Part shown: positions 17,311-25,999 of the stretch, in pieces | Layout: each line of letters begins with the position of its first letter | How positions within the stretch are numbered: the first letter of the stretch is position 1 | NCBI GenBank assembly: GCA_018712555.1 | Contig: DVGT01000044.1 | Coordinates: forward strand, 10,656-74,655 | Reading direction: 5' to 3' | Origin: Faecimorpha stercoravium | GTDB taxonomy: Bacteria > Bacillota > Clostridia > Lachnospirales > Bianqueaceae | DNA length: 64,000 nt | Position numbers and translations under genes: made by a program | The notes under the pieces: model-generated | Databases searched by the model: none | What the model saw: the letters and a program-made list of their open reading frames with translations, nothing else | What the model was told of the DNA's origin: nothing

Positions 17311-18608
17311 TGACTTTGTCGAAACGTTCTTTTCGAAAAAAAAAGACGTCGGATGATTCGGAGACAAAGGCAAGATGGTGGATGATCCTATTGATCGCCC
17401 TGCCCACCATCTTGCTTTTTTTATATGGGTTTCTGAGCTGGAGTATACCGGATACGATCCGGCTGATTTCTGGACAGAATACAACCCTGACCTATGCCAC
17501 ATTCTGCAATCTTGAAGTGGAAGAAACAAGAAGTATCCAGGTGACTTCTTCGGAAGTGTCTCCCAATGACCAGATTCTGTTGACCACTGAGATGGAAGAG
17601 GATTATTCGCAGACAGAAGCGGTGGTTTCATTATTTGGCGTGATACCTTTGAAAAAAGTATCTGTTGAAATCTGGCCGCAGATGGATCTGATTCCTATGG
17701 GAAGGGCAATTGGGGTGGATATGCGTACGGATGGGGTCCTGGTTTTAGGATTGGGAGAAGTGACAGATGCAGAAGGAAACCGTGTGACGCCTGCCAGGAA
17801 TCAGTTGTTTTCCGGAGACCGGATCTACTCCCTGAATGGGGAAAACGTTCGAGCGAAGGAAGACGTCATTGGAAAGATTGCATCCTCTGGAGGAAAAAGC
17901 GTAGAGCTGGGGATTTTGCGAAATGGAAATCGGATGCAGGTGACGGTGGATCCGGTATTGGGGTCGGATGGAACCTATAAGATTGGGCTGTGGATCCGGG
18001 ATCGAGCGCAGGGAATTGGAACGCTGACCTATGTGGATCCAGAGACGCGGCAGTTTGGAGCCATTGGACATGGGATGACGGATGTCGATCTGGAGGAATT
18101 ACTGCCTTTAGGAGAGGGCACAATCTGCCAAGCGCTGATCAATCATGTAGAAAAAGGAAACGTGGGGGAGCCGGGAGAAATCGTAGCCAGTCTTACATCG
18201 CAGATCCTGGGAAGTGTCGAACAGAACACGGATTGCGGACTTTTTGGAACCTATACAGGGACGCTTGACAGCGCGTCGCTGCCGGTCTCTTTTCGAGATC
18301 AGGTGACAGATGGGGAAGTCAAAATTCTCTGTACGCTTTCCGGCGTGGAACCCAGGTGGTATGATGCGCGGATTCAGCGTGTATCCTCGATTGCCTCGCA
18401 GAATATTGGATTTACGGTAGAAATCACGGATCCAGAACTTTTGGAACTCACGGGAGGAATCATACAGGGCATGAGTGGAAGTCCGATCATGCAAAATGGA
18501 TGTCTCATTGGTGCAGTGACTCATGTGCTGGTGCAGGATCCGGGAAAGGGATATGGGATCTATATCGAAGATATGCTGAGCCAGCATCTATCTGACAAAG
18601 CGGCATAA
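17310..18608 (+). CDS. spoIVB: SpoIVB serine peptidase
   Basis: Forespore-secreted S55 peptidase that triggers pro-SigK processing. About 432 residues: basic start, transmembrane anchor (WWMILLIALPTILLFLYGFLS), PDZ domain (GLGEVTDAEGNRVTPARNQLFSGDRIYSLNGE) and S55 domain. The catalytic His is in FGAIGHGMTDVD and the Ser in GMSGSPIMQNG. The start is ambiguous: ATG 17310 is only 2 bases from AAAGGAG, while in-frame TTG 17316 has an 8-base spacer. It follows recN and precedes spo0A as usual. Confidence 0.94.
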   Translation: MTLSKRSFRKKKTSDDSETKARWWMILLIALPTILLFLYGFLSWSIPDTIRLISGQNTTLTYATFCNLEVEETRSIQVTSSEVSPNDQILLTTEMEEDYSQTEAVVSLFGVIPLKKVSVEIWPQMDLIPMGRAIGVDMRTDGVLVLGLGEVTDAEGNRVTPARNQLFSGDRIYSLNGENVRAKEDVIGKIASSGGKSVELGILRNGNRMQVTVDPVLGSDGTYKIGLWIRDRAQGIGTLTYVDPETRQFGAIGHGMTDVDLEELLPLGEGTICQALINHVEKGNVGEPGEIVASLTSQILGSVEQNTDCGLFGTYTGTLDSASLPVSFRDQVTDGEVKILCTLSGVEPRWYDARIQRVSSIASQNIGFTVEITDPELLELTGGIIQGMSGSPIMQNGCLIGAVTHVLVQDPGKGYGIYIEDMLSQHLSDKAA

Positions 18609-18609
18609 T

Positions 18610-18654
18610 GTAAAGAACGCTGTCCGGGATACACAAGAAGGCAGCGTTCTTTAC
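18610..18654 (+). terminator. Terminator after spoIVB
   Basis: A perfect 13-bp stem GTAAAGAACGCTG / CAGCGTTCTTTAC with a 19-base loop begins 1 base after the spoIVB stop. No strong T tract follows, so it may also act as an mRNA 3' stabiliser. Confidence 0.7.
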
Positions 18655-18677
18655 TACATATTGAGGGTGGATAAAAT

Positions 18678-18684
18678 TTCGACA
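18678..18684 (-). promoter_or_regulatory. 0A box upstream of spo0A
   Basis: TTCGACA, the exact complement of the Spo0A-binding consensus TGTCGAA, lies 300 bases before spo0A. A near match TGTCGTA is at 18826-18832. Spo0A autoregulation through such boxes is established in Bacillus. Apart from these boxes and the promoter below, the AT-rich stretch 18655-18920 holds nothing I can assign. Confidence 0.5.
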
Positions 18685-18920
18685 CAATCCTTTGTGAATA
18701 TTCACGTCGTTTTCTGAAAAAAGGAGGAAAATCTACAAAAAACAAAGATGTATCACGTCAAAAAAACACTTACAGAAGCAGAAAAAATACAGAAAAATCG
18801 CATAATGAAGCCATTTGTGAGAATGTGTCGTAACATTTATCAATTTGCATAATTGCCAATAAAATCCAGATATGAGAAATTATGGATAATGATGAAATGG
18901 AATAATTTGGCAAAACTTGC

Positions 18921-18949
18921 TTGTTTCTCTCTGAAAAATGGTATATACT
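18921..18949 (+). promoter_or_regulatory. Candidate vegetative promoter for spo0A
   Basis: TTGTTT (18921-18926) and TATACT (18944-18949) are 17 bases apart and end 34 bases before the GTG start. A SigH promoter could not be identified with confidence. Confidence 0.5.
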
Positions 18950-18983
18950 GGAAGTACAAAAATTATCCAAGGAGGTTTGCGAA

Positions 18984-19805
18984 GTGAGCAAATTATCAGT
19001 TTTAGTCGCTGACGACAGTCAGGAGTTTCGAGGAATCCTGCGGGAATATATCGAACGCCAAGACGATATGGAGGTCATCGCTGAAGCATCAAATGGGGAG
19101 GAGACATTGGAGAAGATCTATGATTTGGCTCCGGATGTAGTTTTATTGGACATGATTATGCCGAGGATAGACGGCTTGGGCGTATTGGAAAGCCTGGCGC
19201 AGAACCCGCCCCAACACATGCCTATCACAATCATGATTTCCGCAGTAGGACAGGATCGAATCGCAGAGCAGGCATTTCGTCTGGGTGTTACTTATTATAT
19301 GGCGAAACCATTTGAATTGTCTACTCTGGTGAATCGAATCCGGCAGCTTAATGGGATTCTGCCGCAGATATCCGTCCCTACTGACGAAGGAAACGAGCAG
19401 CGGATGAATCCATATAGCAGTATGATGAACCGCAGACGAGATGTGCGCCGTCAGGATGTGGAAACCGAAGTGACAAACATGATTCATGAGATTGGAGTAC
19501 CTGCGCATATTAAGGGGTATCAGTATCTGCGGGACGCGATCATCATGGCGTTGGAAGATATGGATATTCTGAATGCGATCACAAAACAACTGTATCCAGC
19601 CATTGCCAAGAAGTATGATACTACGCCCAGTCGTGTGGAACGAGCGATTCGTCACGCAATTGAAGTGGCATGGAGCAGAGGAAAGATGGATACGATCGAC
19701 AAGCTCTTTGGATATACGATCAACAATGGGAAAGGAAAGCCGACAAATTCTGAATTTGTGGCTCTGATTGCGGATAAACTTCGCTTGGAATTAAAGGCGG
19801 GATAA
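18984..19805 (+). CDS. spo0A: Sporulation master regulator Spo0A
   Basis: Response regulator controlling entry into sporulation, 273 residues. Receiver domain: acidic pair D10-D11, phosphoacceptor D56 in VVLLDMIMPRIDG, switch Lys in YMAKPFEL. The C-terminal DNA-binding domain contains the near-invariant HEIGVPAHIKGYQYLRDAI, TPSRVERAIRHAIEVAW and KPTNSEFVALIADKL. GTG start 18984 with AAGGAGG 8 bases upstream. No kinase gene is adjacent, as is normal for the phosphorelay or orphan kinases of Clostridia. Confidence 0.98.
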   Translation: MSKLSVLVADDSQEFRGILREYIERQDDMEVIAEASNGEETLEKIYDLAPDVVLLDMIMPRIDGLGVLESLAQNPPQHMPITIMISAVGQDRIAEQAFRLGVTYYMAKPFELSTLVNRIRQLNGILPQISVPTDEGNEQRMNPYSSMMNRRRDVRRQDVETEVTNMIHEIGVPAHIKGYQYLRDAIIMALEDMDILNAITKQLYPAIAKKYDTTPSRVERAIRHAIEVAWSRGKMDTIDKLFGYTINNGKGKPTNSEFVALIADKLRLELKAG

Positions 19806-19830
19806 AAATCATATTTTCATTAAAAAAAGC

Positions 19831-19859
19831 TTGCATATTTCAGGATGATGGGGTATAAT
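19831..19859 (+). promoter_or_regulatory. Strong promoter for 6S RNA
   Basis: TTGCAT (19831-19836), a 17-base spacer and a perfect TATAAT (19854-19859). Transcription would start near 19866, matching the 5' end of the 6S closing stem. Confidence 0.8.
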
Positions 19860-19865
19860 ATAATC

Positions 19866-20056
19866 ACATCCTGGGATGTGCGATAGCTTGTGTATTTGAA
19901 CCTACACCATGAGATTGGGAGTTTTAATGGTTATCGACAATGTCGGGCCTCAAGCTAATTCCTGCTCCGGCAGGCGGGGGATGGCAGCGAAGATACTGCG
20001 AACACCCACCTAGCGTAATGCTAGGGATCAAATTTCAGGCGTCGGCATTCTGGGTT
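19866..20056 (+). ncRNA. ssrS: 6S RNA
   Basis: A roughly 190-nt transcript bounded by a strong promoter and a terminator. The ends pair as a terminal stem: CCTGGGATGT near the 5' end with GCATTCTGGG near the 3' end gives ten consecutive pairs including G-U. Internal strands opposite one another (GATAGCTTGTGTATTTGAACC versus the CAAATTTCAGGCG side) leave the large central bubble expected of 6S RNA. The molecule mimics an open promoter and sequesters SigA RNA polymerase in stationary phase. No coding frame of interest covers it. Confidence 0.75.
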
Positions 20057-20057
20057 G

Positions 20058-20081
20058 GGGGATGCTTGCATCCCCTATTTT
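20058..20081 (+). terminator. Terminator of 6S RNA
   Basis: GGGGATGC TT GCATCCCC, a perfect 8-bp stem with a two-base loop, followed by TATTTT. Confidence 0.8.
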
Positions 20082-20105
20082 ACATAGCCCCTATGGGGCA
20101 CGTAA

Positions 20106-20178
20106 GGGCTCGTGGCTCAGCTGGGAGAGCGCCGCGTTCGCATCGCGGAGGCCGAGGGTTCGAATCCCTTCGAGTCCA
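20106..20178 (+). tRNA. tRNA-Ala(CGC)
   Basis: Full cloverleaf: acceptor GGGCTCG/CGAGTCC with the G3-U70 alanine identity pair, D arm GCTC...GAGC, anticodon stem CCGCG/CGCGG around loop TTCGCAT (anticodon CGC), T loop TTCGAAT, discriminator A. CCA is not encoded. It reads the GCG alanine codon. Confidence 0.95.
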
Positions 20179-20188
20179 TGCATAAAGT

Positions 20189-20226
20189 AATAAGGAAACC
20201 GCATATTTATGCGGTTTCCTTATTTT
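20189..20226 (+). terminator. Terminator after tRNA-Ala
   Basis: Long perfect stem AATAAGGAAACCGCATA / TATGCGGTTTCCTTATT with a two-base loop, followed by a T-rich stretch. Confidence 0.9.
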
Positions 20227-20271
20227 ATTGCACCGATTATGCAAGCAAAACGATTTGCCGATAAAAACTAC

Positions 20272-20300
20272 TTGTAAAATGCGAAGAGGAATGGTATGAT
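20272..20300 (+). promoter_or_regulatory. Promoter for the MBL-fold gene
   Basis: TTGTAA (20272-20277) and TATGAT (20295-20300) with a 17-base spacer, about 100 bases before the start codon. Confidence 0.6.
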
Positions 20301-20401
20301 AAGTCTGCTCAGCTTGTATTTCACAAAAGCTTTACAGCGGTGGCAGATAAATTTTACGGAGCTCCTTTATAATAAAGCCATATTTAGAAGGGGGCGGTTG
20401 C

Positions 20402-21466
20402 ATGCGCTTAGTGATTGCCGGTGGAGTCGGAGAAAGCGGTCGAAATTGTTTCCTGGTAGAACGGGAAAAAGATTCTTTTTTAGTGGATTGCGGCAGAATG
20501 GTGGGAAAGAAGCATCCGTACCCGGATCTGACGCCGGAGCAGATCTGCCGGGTACGCTATGTGTTTCTGACGCATTCTCATACGGATCATACGGGTGCGC
20601 TGCCCTGGCTGTACGAGAATGGCTTTTCTGGCGAGGTAATAGCCAGCCGCCAGACATTCAGTCAGTTAAAGGAAAAACCACAGCGGCAAATTATGCTGGA
20701 GAATTTCTCCCATCCAGATATTAGGGTGGAATGGGGACGGTCCGGTCATTGCGCAGGAAGCGTATGGTACCGTTTCGAGATAGCGGGAAAGACACTGCTG
20801 TTCTCAGGAGATTACACGGAATCTGGATACGTATATCAATGCGATCCGATCCGGCGACAGAAAGCGCATATTGCTGTTTTGGACAGCGCTTACGGAAGTG
20901 ACGAACGAGATTTTGAGAGTACCTGTGGTCAGATAGAGGAGATCTTAAGGATATGCGCGGAAGAGAGGCGTTCCGTGGTGCTGCCCGTGCCTCAATATGG
21001 ACGAGGGCTGGATTTGTGTCTCGCGGCATCCCGGGTCTGTCCGAAAACACCGATCTTTGCAGATGAGCAATTTCTGGTACAGAAGATGATTCAACAGCAG
21101 AATGAGCAATGGATTCGTCCAGAGGCTATGAGAGAACTGAGCCGATTAAGGATTCAGATGATTGCGGATAGGATGCTGCCGTATGGAATTTATTTCTTAT
21201 GTGATTCTCAGCTGTATCGCCGATCAAGTCTGAACGTGGTATATCGGATCGTGGCACGAAAGGGCTTGGTCTTATTAACAGGAAGAGTGGATGCGAAAAG
21301 CGGCAGCGATCAGCTGCTGCGTGAAGGAAAGGCAAGACTGTACCGCTGGAGCGTACACTGTACAGATAGGGAACGAGAGAAGATAGAAGGGCAGAATGAT
21401 TTTCGCTGTGTCATCCCGTACCATACGGCAGAACATCCGGTGATACAGAAGAGCCTAGAATTATAG
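20402..21466 (+). CDS. MBL-fold metallohydrolase, possible beta-CASP-like nuclease
   Basis: 354-residue metallo-beta-lactamase fold protein. The zinc-binding motif is THSHTDHTGALP near residues 57-68. The next histidine lies in GRSGHCAGSVWYRFE, and the bridging Asp in LLFSGDYTESGY. GHCAGSVWYRF followed by FSGDY resembles CPSF73-type RNases (GHVLGS...GD). A later HTAEH near the C-terminus could supply the last histidine as in beta-CASP proteins. Cytoplasmic, no signal peptide. Substrate unknown; RNA processing is an inference. Confidence 0.75.
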   Translation: MRLVIAGGVGESGRNCFLVEREKDSFLVDCGRMVGKKHPYPDLTPEQICRVRYVFLTHSHTDHTGALPWLYENGFSGEVIASRQTFSQLKEKPQRQIMLENFSHPDIRVEWGRSGHCAGSVWYRFEIAGKTLLFSGDYTESGYVYQCDPIRRQKAHIAVLDSAYGSDERDFESTCGQIEEILRICAEERRSVVLPVPQYGRGLDLCLAASRVCPKTPIFADEQFLVQKMIQQQNEQWIRPEAMRELSRLRIQMIADRMLPYGIYFLCDSQLYRRSSLNVVYRIVARKGLVLLTGRVDAKSGSDQLLREGKARLYRWSVHCTDREREKIEGQNDFRCVIPYHTAEHPVIQKSLEL

Positions 21467-21487
21467 AGATCAAAGGAGATCGAGAAA

Positions 21488-22867
21488 TTGAAAAAATATG
21501 ATGTCATCATTATTGGAGCTGGGCCGGGAGGCATCTTCTCGACGTATGAACTGCAGCGGAAGAGACCAGACCTTACGGTCGCGGTATTCGAATCTGGTTT
21601 TCCGTTGGAAAAAAGAAAATGTCCTATTGATGGGGATAAGGTGAAAACCTGTATCAAATGTGAGACTTGTGCGATTATGAGCGGATTTGGCGGCGCAGGT
21701 GCCTTCTCCGATGGGAAATATAATATCACGAATGATTTCGGCGGTACGTTATATGAGCATATCGGCAGAGAGCAGGCGATCGATCTGATGGAATATGTGG
21801 ATGAAATCAATGTGTCGCATGGCGGAGAGAATACGCATATGTTTACTACAGCAGGCACTCGGTTTAAGAAGCTCTGTGTGCAGAATAAGCTGAACCTGCT
21901 CAATGCATCGGTGCGGCATCTGGGAACAGACATCAACTATATCGTCTTGCAGAATCTATATGCAGAGATGAAGGAGCACGTGGAATTTCATTTCAGAACG
22001 CCGGTAGAGCGGATAGAAGTGCTGGAAGATGGATACCGGGTACATTATGCCGGAGGCTATGCGGATTGCAGACAGTGTATTGTCTCCGTAGGACGCAGTG
22101 GAAGCAAGTGGATGGAGAATATCTGTCAGGCACTCGATATTCCGACGAAATCCAATCGTGTCGATCTGGGGGTGCGTGTGGAGCTGCCGGCAGTGGTGTT
22201 CTCGCATCTGACGGATGAACTGTATGAGAGTAAGATTGTCTATCGAACGGAGAAGTTTGAGGATTATGTACGTACTTTCTGTATGAATCCTAACGGGATC
22301 GTGGTCAACGAGAATACAAATGGCATTGTGACCGTCAATGGACACAGCTATGAAGGCAGGGAAAAGCAGACAGAGAATACGAACTTTGCGTTGCTGGTGG
22401 CGAAACACTTCTCGGAGCCCTTCAATAACAGCAATGAATATGGAGAGAGTATTGCCCGGTTATCCAACATGCTGGGAGGCGGCGTCATCGTACAGCGTTT
22501 TGGAGATCTGATTCGGGGACGCAGAAGCAACGCAAAACGGATTGAGGAGAGTCTTGTCAGACCTACGCTGAAAGCCACGCCCGGAGATCTGAGTCTGGTA
22601 CTGCCCAAGCGGATCTTAGATGGCATCATTGAAATGATCTATGCGCTGGACAAGATTGCGCCTGGAACGGCAAACGATGATACGCTGCTCTATGGTGTGG
22701 AGGTCAAATTCTATAACATGGAAGTCGAGATCGATGAACACCTGGAGTCCAAGTATAAAGGACTGTATATCATCGGAGACGGAAGCGGCGTAACGCATTC
22801 GCTCTCGCACGCTTCAGCCAGTGGAGTCTATGTGGCTCGGCGCATCGCGCAGGAGATGCCCGTATAA
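21488..22867 (+). CDS. FAD-dependent dehydrogenase (COG2509-like)
   Basis: 459-residue flavoprotein. The N-terminal Rossmann motif is DVIIIGAGPGGIFSTYEL, and the C-terminal FAD block GLYIIGDGSGVTHSLSHASASGVYVARR. A CPIDGDKVKTCIKCETCAIMSGFGG stretch near residue 45 has four clustered cysteines typical of this family of 'NAD(FAD)-utilizing dehydrogenases'. TTG start 21488 with AAAGGAG 8 bases before. Substrate unknown. It converges on the DUF1846 gene with only a palindromic repeat between. Confidence 0.85.
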   Translation: MKKYDVIIIGAGPGGIFSTYELQRKRPDLTVAVFESGFPLEKRKCPIDGDKVKTCIKCETCAIMSGFGGAGAFSDGKYNITNDFGGTLYEHIGREQAIDLMEYVDEINVSHGGENTHMFTTAGTRFKKLCVQNKLNLLNASVRHLGTDINYIVLQNLYAEMKEHVEFHFRTPVERIEVLEDGYRVHYAGGYADCRQCIVSVGRSGSKWMENICQALDIPTKSNRVDLGVRVELPAVVFSHLTDELYESKIVYRTEKFEDYVRTFCMNPNGIVVNENTNGIVTVNGHSYEGREKQTENTNFALLVAKHFSEPFNNSNEYGESIARLSNMLGGGVIVQRFGDLIRGRRSNAKRIEESLVRPTLKATPGDLSLVLPKRILDGIIEMIYALDKIAPGTANDDTLLYGVEVKFYNMEVEIDEHLESKYKGLYIIGDGSGVTHSLSHASASGVYVARRIAQEMPV

Positions 22868-22900
22868 AATAATAGAAGAGGCCCATTGCAGAATCGCAAG

Positions 22901-23015
22901 AGGGGCAGTTGCAAAATACCTACACAGAACAAAAGAGTATGAACTCCTTAGGAGATCATACTCTTTCATTCTGTATCAATGGTGAGACCAGCGTAGGTAT
23001 TTTGCAACTGCCCCT
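22901..23015. repeat. Nested palindromic repeat element between convergent genes
   Basis: A 23-bp perfect inverted repeat (22901-22923 and 22993-23015; GGGGCAGTTGCAAAATACC on the left arm) encloses a second palindrome at 22933-22967 (AAAGAGTATGAACTCC / GGAGATCATACTCTTT, one mismatch). Bases 22941-22970 recur with one mismatch at 63971-64000, and GTTGCAAAATA recurs at 63669-63679. It is therefore a dispersed element, MITE- or REP-like, with no coding capacity. It may also act as a bidirectional terminator here. Confidence 0.8.
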
Positions 23016-23017
23016 TC

Positions 23018-24535
23018 TTATTGTTCATCGTATAGGTTGTTGTTCGCGTACTCAGGTTCACAGGTCACGTCGATGCCAAGACGACGGAGAAGCTGTTCTT
23101 CCGTCGTGTCCAGCATGCAGGTAGAGTGTGCCTGACAGCCGCAGAGACTTGTAATCTGGTCCAAAGCCCGCTTCGCCTGCTCGTTATTTGCAGCACATAC
23201 GCAGAGCACATTCAGGGTTTCTTCCGCGTTCAGCTCGCGGCTTCGATCGTGAAGAATCTCCGTCTTCAGACGATGAATGGGTTCCAAGAGATCGGGAGAA
23301 AGCATATGGATCTGATCGTCGACGCCCGCCAAGGCCTTGAGTGCATTCAGAAGACAGGCAGAGACAGCGCTCATCACACGGGCCTCAGAATGCCGGCCGC
23401 TGATGATACGTCCGTCTTCCAGCTGGATGGAAACGACCTGGCAGAACTCGTCCTTCAAACCGGCTTCCGCTAGTTTCTGGGAACGTTCAAGCGCTGGCTG
23501 TACAATGGAACGATCACAGGGCTCAAGATTCAGTTCGTTCATAAGCAGTGTGACACGTTCCAAAGTTTCCAGATCCGCAAACCCTTTCTTATAATCGCAG
23601 GCCGTTTTATAATAGCGACGGATGATTTCCTGACGGGAAGCCTCCTGCACGACTTGATCATCAATGATACCGAAGGCAATTCGATTGACGCCCATGTCGG
23701 TGGGGGACTTATACACGGAATCCGTTCCCGTGATGCGCTCCAGAATGCGACGGATTACAGGAAAGACCTCCAGATCCCGATTGTAATTGACCGCGATCTT
23801 GCCATAGGCCTCATAATGGAAAGAGTCCAGACGGTTCATATCCCGCAGATCAGCGGTAGCCGCTTCATAGGCGATGTTAAGCGGATGCTTTAAGGGCACA
23901 TTCCACACCGGGAAGGTCTCAAACTTAGAATAACTGGCTTTGATCCCTCTTTTATACTCATGATAGAGCTGGCTGAGGCAGGTGGCCAGTTTGCCACTGC
24001 CCGGGCCCGGAGCCGTCACCACCACAATGGGGCGGGTCGTCTCAATATAGGGATTGGAACCGTATCCTTCATCACTGACGATCAGATCCACATCCGTGGG
24101 GTAGCCCTGCGTGGAATGATGGGCATAGGTACGGATTCCCCGGCGTTCCAGCTGCGTCATGAACTGTTTGGCAGAGGGCTGTCCTTCATAACGAGTCACA
24201 ACCACGCTGTTGACTGCCAACTGATGACTGGTCAGATTATCAATCAGTCGGAATACCTCTGTCCCATAGGTGATGCCATAATCTCCCCGCAGTTTATTGC
24301 GCTCGATATCGCCTGCATACACGCAGATGATCAGTTCCGCCTGATCCTTCAGCTTTTGGAGCAGCTTCATCTTTACATTCTCATCATAACCGGGCAGTAC
24401 CCGTTTGGCGTGCAAGTCGTTCATCAGCTTGCCGCCAAATTCCAGATACAGCTTATTGCAGTTATTCACCCGTTCCAAGATATAACGAGTCTGTTCTGCC
24501 AGATACTTCTCATTATCAAATCCAATTTTGCCCAT
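23018..24535 (-). CDS. DUF1846 family protein
   Basis: 505-residue protein matching the DUF1846 family: N-terminal GFDNEKYLAEQTRYILERVNNCNKLYLEFGGKL, then ADIERNKLRGDYGITYGTEV-like blocks and VVVTAPGPGSGKLATCLSQLYHEYKRG, where GPGSGK resembles a P-loop, followed by ETFPVWNVPLKHPLNIAYEAATADL. Function is not established in the family; a nucleotide-linked role is possible from the GPGSGKLA loop. It is 19 bases downstream of the CorC gene on the same strand, so probably co-transcribed. Confidence 0.85.
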   Translation of the reverse strand: MGKIGFDNEKYLAEQTRYILERVNNCNKLYLEFGGKLMNDLHAKRVLPGYDENVKMKLLQKLKDQAELIICVYAGDIERNKLRGDYGITYGTEVFRLIDNLTSHQLAVNSVVVTRYEGQPSAKQFMTQLERRGIRTYAHHSTQGYPTDVDLIVSDEGYGSNPYIETTRPIVVVTAPGPGSGKLATCLSQLYHEYKRGIKASYSKFETFPVWNVPLKHPLNIAYEAATADLRDMNRLDSFHYEAYGKIAVNYNRDLEVFPVIRRILERITGTDSVYKSPTDMGVNRIAFGIIDDQVVQEASRQEIIRRYYKTACDYKKGFADLETLERVTLLMNELNLEPCDRSIVQPALERSQKLAEAGLKDEFCQVVSIQLEDGRIISGRHSEARVMSAVSACLLNALKALAGVDDQIHMLSPDLLEPIHRLKTEILHDRSRELNAEETLNVLCVCAANNEQAKRALDQITSLCGCQAHSTCMLDTTEEQLLRRLGIDVTCEPEYANNNLYDEQ

Positions 24536-24554
24536 CGCTTGGTAACCTCTTTTG

Positions 24555-25874
24555 TTAAATTTCCGGGGCTGTTGTTTCCGCCTCCTCCGGCAGGCGCTGT
24601 ACCACCGTATTCTCGATGCGATGGCCCTGGATCTCGGTTACGTGAATGAGAAGACCGGATAATTTCATCTCAAACTGACTTCCATCCTTCGGGATAAAGC
24701 CTTTACGGGAAAGAATCAATCCGCCAAAGGTATCACAATCTTCTTCGTCAAAGGAAATACCAATAGCATCTTCTACATCCTCGAGAGAAGTGGTGCCGCG
24801 AATTTGCCAAGAATCATCGGAGAGCTTGACAATCTCCGGCTCTTCCTCTTCATCGTAGTCTCCCACAATTTCCGAAAGAAGATCCGTGATCGTGACAATT
24901 CCTTCCATACCGCCGTATTCATCCAAGACAATGGCAAAGTGACAGCGCGTCTGCTTCATTCGGCGAAACAGCACATCGGCACGTACACTTTCAGGAATAA
25001 AGAAAGCCGGCTTTACCGCGTTTTTCAAGACATTCTCACGTGAGTGATCGGTCAGGCAGAAATAATCTCGTACGTTCAGTACACCTACGATATTATCAAT
25101 ATCCTCACTGCAGACCGGATACATGGTGTGGTGGGTTTGACGGATGATCTCATTCCATTCTTCCTCGGAATCATCGGTCCATAATACGGTGACATCTCGA
25201 CGATGTGTCGCGATATCGTTTACACTGAGATCATTAAATTCAAATACATTATGAATCATTTCACTTTCTTCAGGATTGATCGTACCTTTTCGGCTTCCCG
25301 TATCGACCATCATTTGAATTTCTTCCTCGGTAACTTCCTCATCATCCGCATTCGGATCCATACCCATGAGACGCAATACACCGTTTGTGGAAGCTGACAA
25401 TAAGCTTACGAGCGGCTTAAATACTTTTGCCACAAAGCTCAGCATGCCAGCCATACCCAAAGCCAGTTCATCAGACTTTTTCATCGCCAGACGCTTGGGT
25501 ACAAGCTCGCCAAAGATCAGGGTAACGTAGGACAGAATAATTGTCACAAGTACCAGACAGATCGTGTTCAGAGCCGAAGCAGACAGGGGAACGCCCAGGC
25601 TGAGCAGCCAGCCAGAAAGAACGGGGGCGAAGTTATCCGCTGCAAATGCACTGCCCAAGAAACCAGCTAACGTGATTGCCACCTGAATAGTTGCTAAAAA
25701 CCGAGCAGGCTGCTTGGTCAAGCGAGCCAGCTTAATTGCGCGTTTGTTTCCATCTTCGATCATTGTTTCCAGCTTCGCGTCACTTATAGAGATAACCGCG
25801 ATCTCCGCGCATGCGAAAACCGCATTTAACGCAATCAAAACAACCTGAAGCAGTAGTTGCCATACAATGTCCAT
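24555..25874 (-). CDS. CorC/HlyC-family transporter (DUF21-CBS-CorC)
   Basis: 439-residue membrane protein. DUF21 domain with about four helices in residues 1-150 (containing LATIQVAITLAGFLGSAFA and YVTLIFGELVPKRLAMKKSDE), a CBS pair (residues ~205-330, with TMYPVCSEDIDNIVGVLNVRD and FAIVLDEYGGMEGIVTITDLL), and a C-terminal CorC_HlyC domain ending in GHRIENTVVQRL. Homologues take part in Mg2+ or Co2+ homeostasis. Its AGGAGGAT ribosome site is complementary to an upstream sequence and the leader contains a terminator, so expression is probably controlled (see leader entry). Confidence 0.9.
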   Translation of the reverse strand: MDIVWQLLLQVVLIALNAVFACAEIAVISISDAKLETMIEDGNKRAIKLARLTKQPARFLATIQVAITLAGFLGSAFAADNFAPVLSGWLLSLGVPLSASALNTICLVLVTIILSYVTLIFGELVPKRLAMKKSDELALGMAGMLSFVAKVFKPLVSLLSASTNGVLRLMGMDPNADDEEVTEEEIQMMVDTGSRKGTINPEESEMIHNVFEFNDLSVNDIATHRRDVTVLWTDDSEEEWNEIIRQTHHTMYPVCSEDIDNIVGVLNVRDYFCLTDHSRENVLKNAVKPAFFIPESVRADVLFRRMKQTRCHFAIVLDEYGGMEGIVTITDLLSEIVGDYDEEEEPEIVKLSDDSWQIRGTTSLEDVEDAIGISFDEEDCDTFGGLILSRKGFIPKDGSQFEMKLSGLLIHVTEIQGHRIENTVVQRLPEEAETTAPEI

Positions 25875-25885
25875 AATAAATCAAA

Positions 25886-25937
25886 ATCCTCCTAAGATAT
25901 GTAAAATGATAAGATATAAACCAATACAGAGGAGGAT
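25886..25937 (-). promoter_or_regulatory. RBS-sequestering inverted repeat before the CorC gene
   Basis: The CorC gene's Shine-Dalgarno AGGAGGAT (complement of 25886-25893) is perfectly complementary to ATCCTCCT (complement of 25930-25937) about 36 bases upstream in the mRNA. Base pairing would hide the ribosome site. The upstream arm starts directly after the stop codon of a 40-codon leader frame (25938-26060). Confidence 0.55.
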
Positions 25938-25947
25938 CTACAAACGC

Positions 25948-25992
25948 AAAAAACATAGCCTGCCTTTCACGATATGATAGACGCAAGCTATG
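25948..25992 (-). terminator. Leader terminator (attenuator) upstream of the CorC gene
   Basis: On the - strand CATAGCTTGC / GCAGGCTATG forms a 10-bp stem (one G-U) with an 18-base loop followed by six T. It lies inside the 5' leader, 8 bases after the stop of an 18-codon leader frame, the classical attenuator geometry. Confidence 0.65.
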
Positions 25993-25999
25993 CATATGT

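Noticed and set aside
18748..18852. 34-codon frame (MYHVKKTLTEAEK...) upstream of spo0A
   Set aside because: The nearest AAGGAGG is 20 bases from the ATG, too far, and I see no other support.
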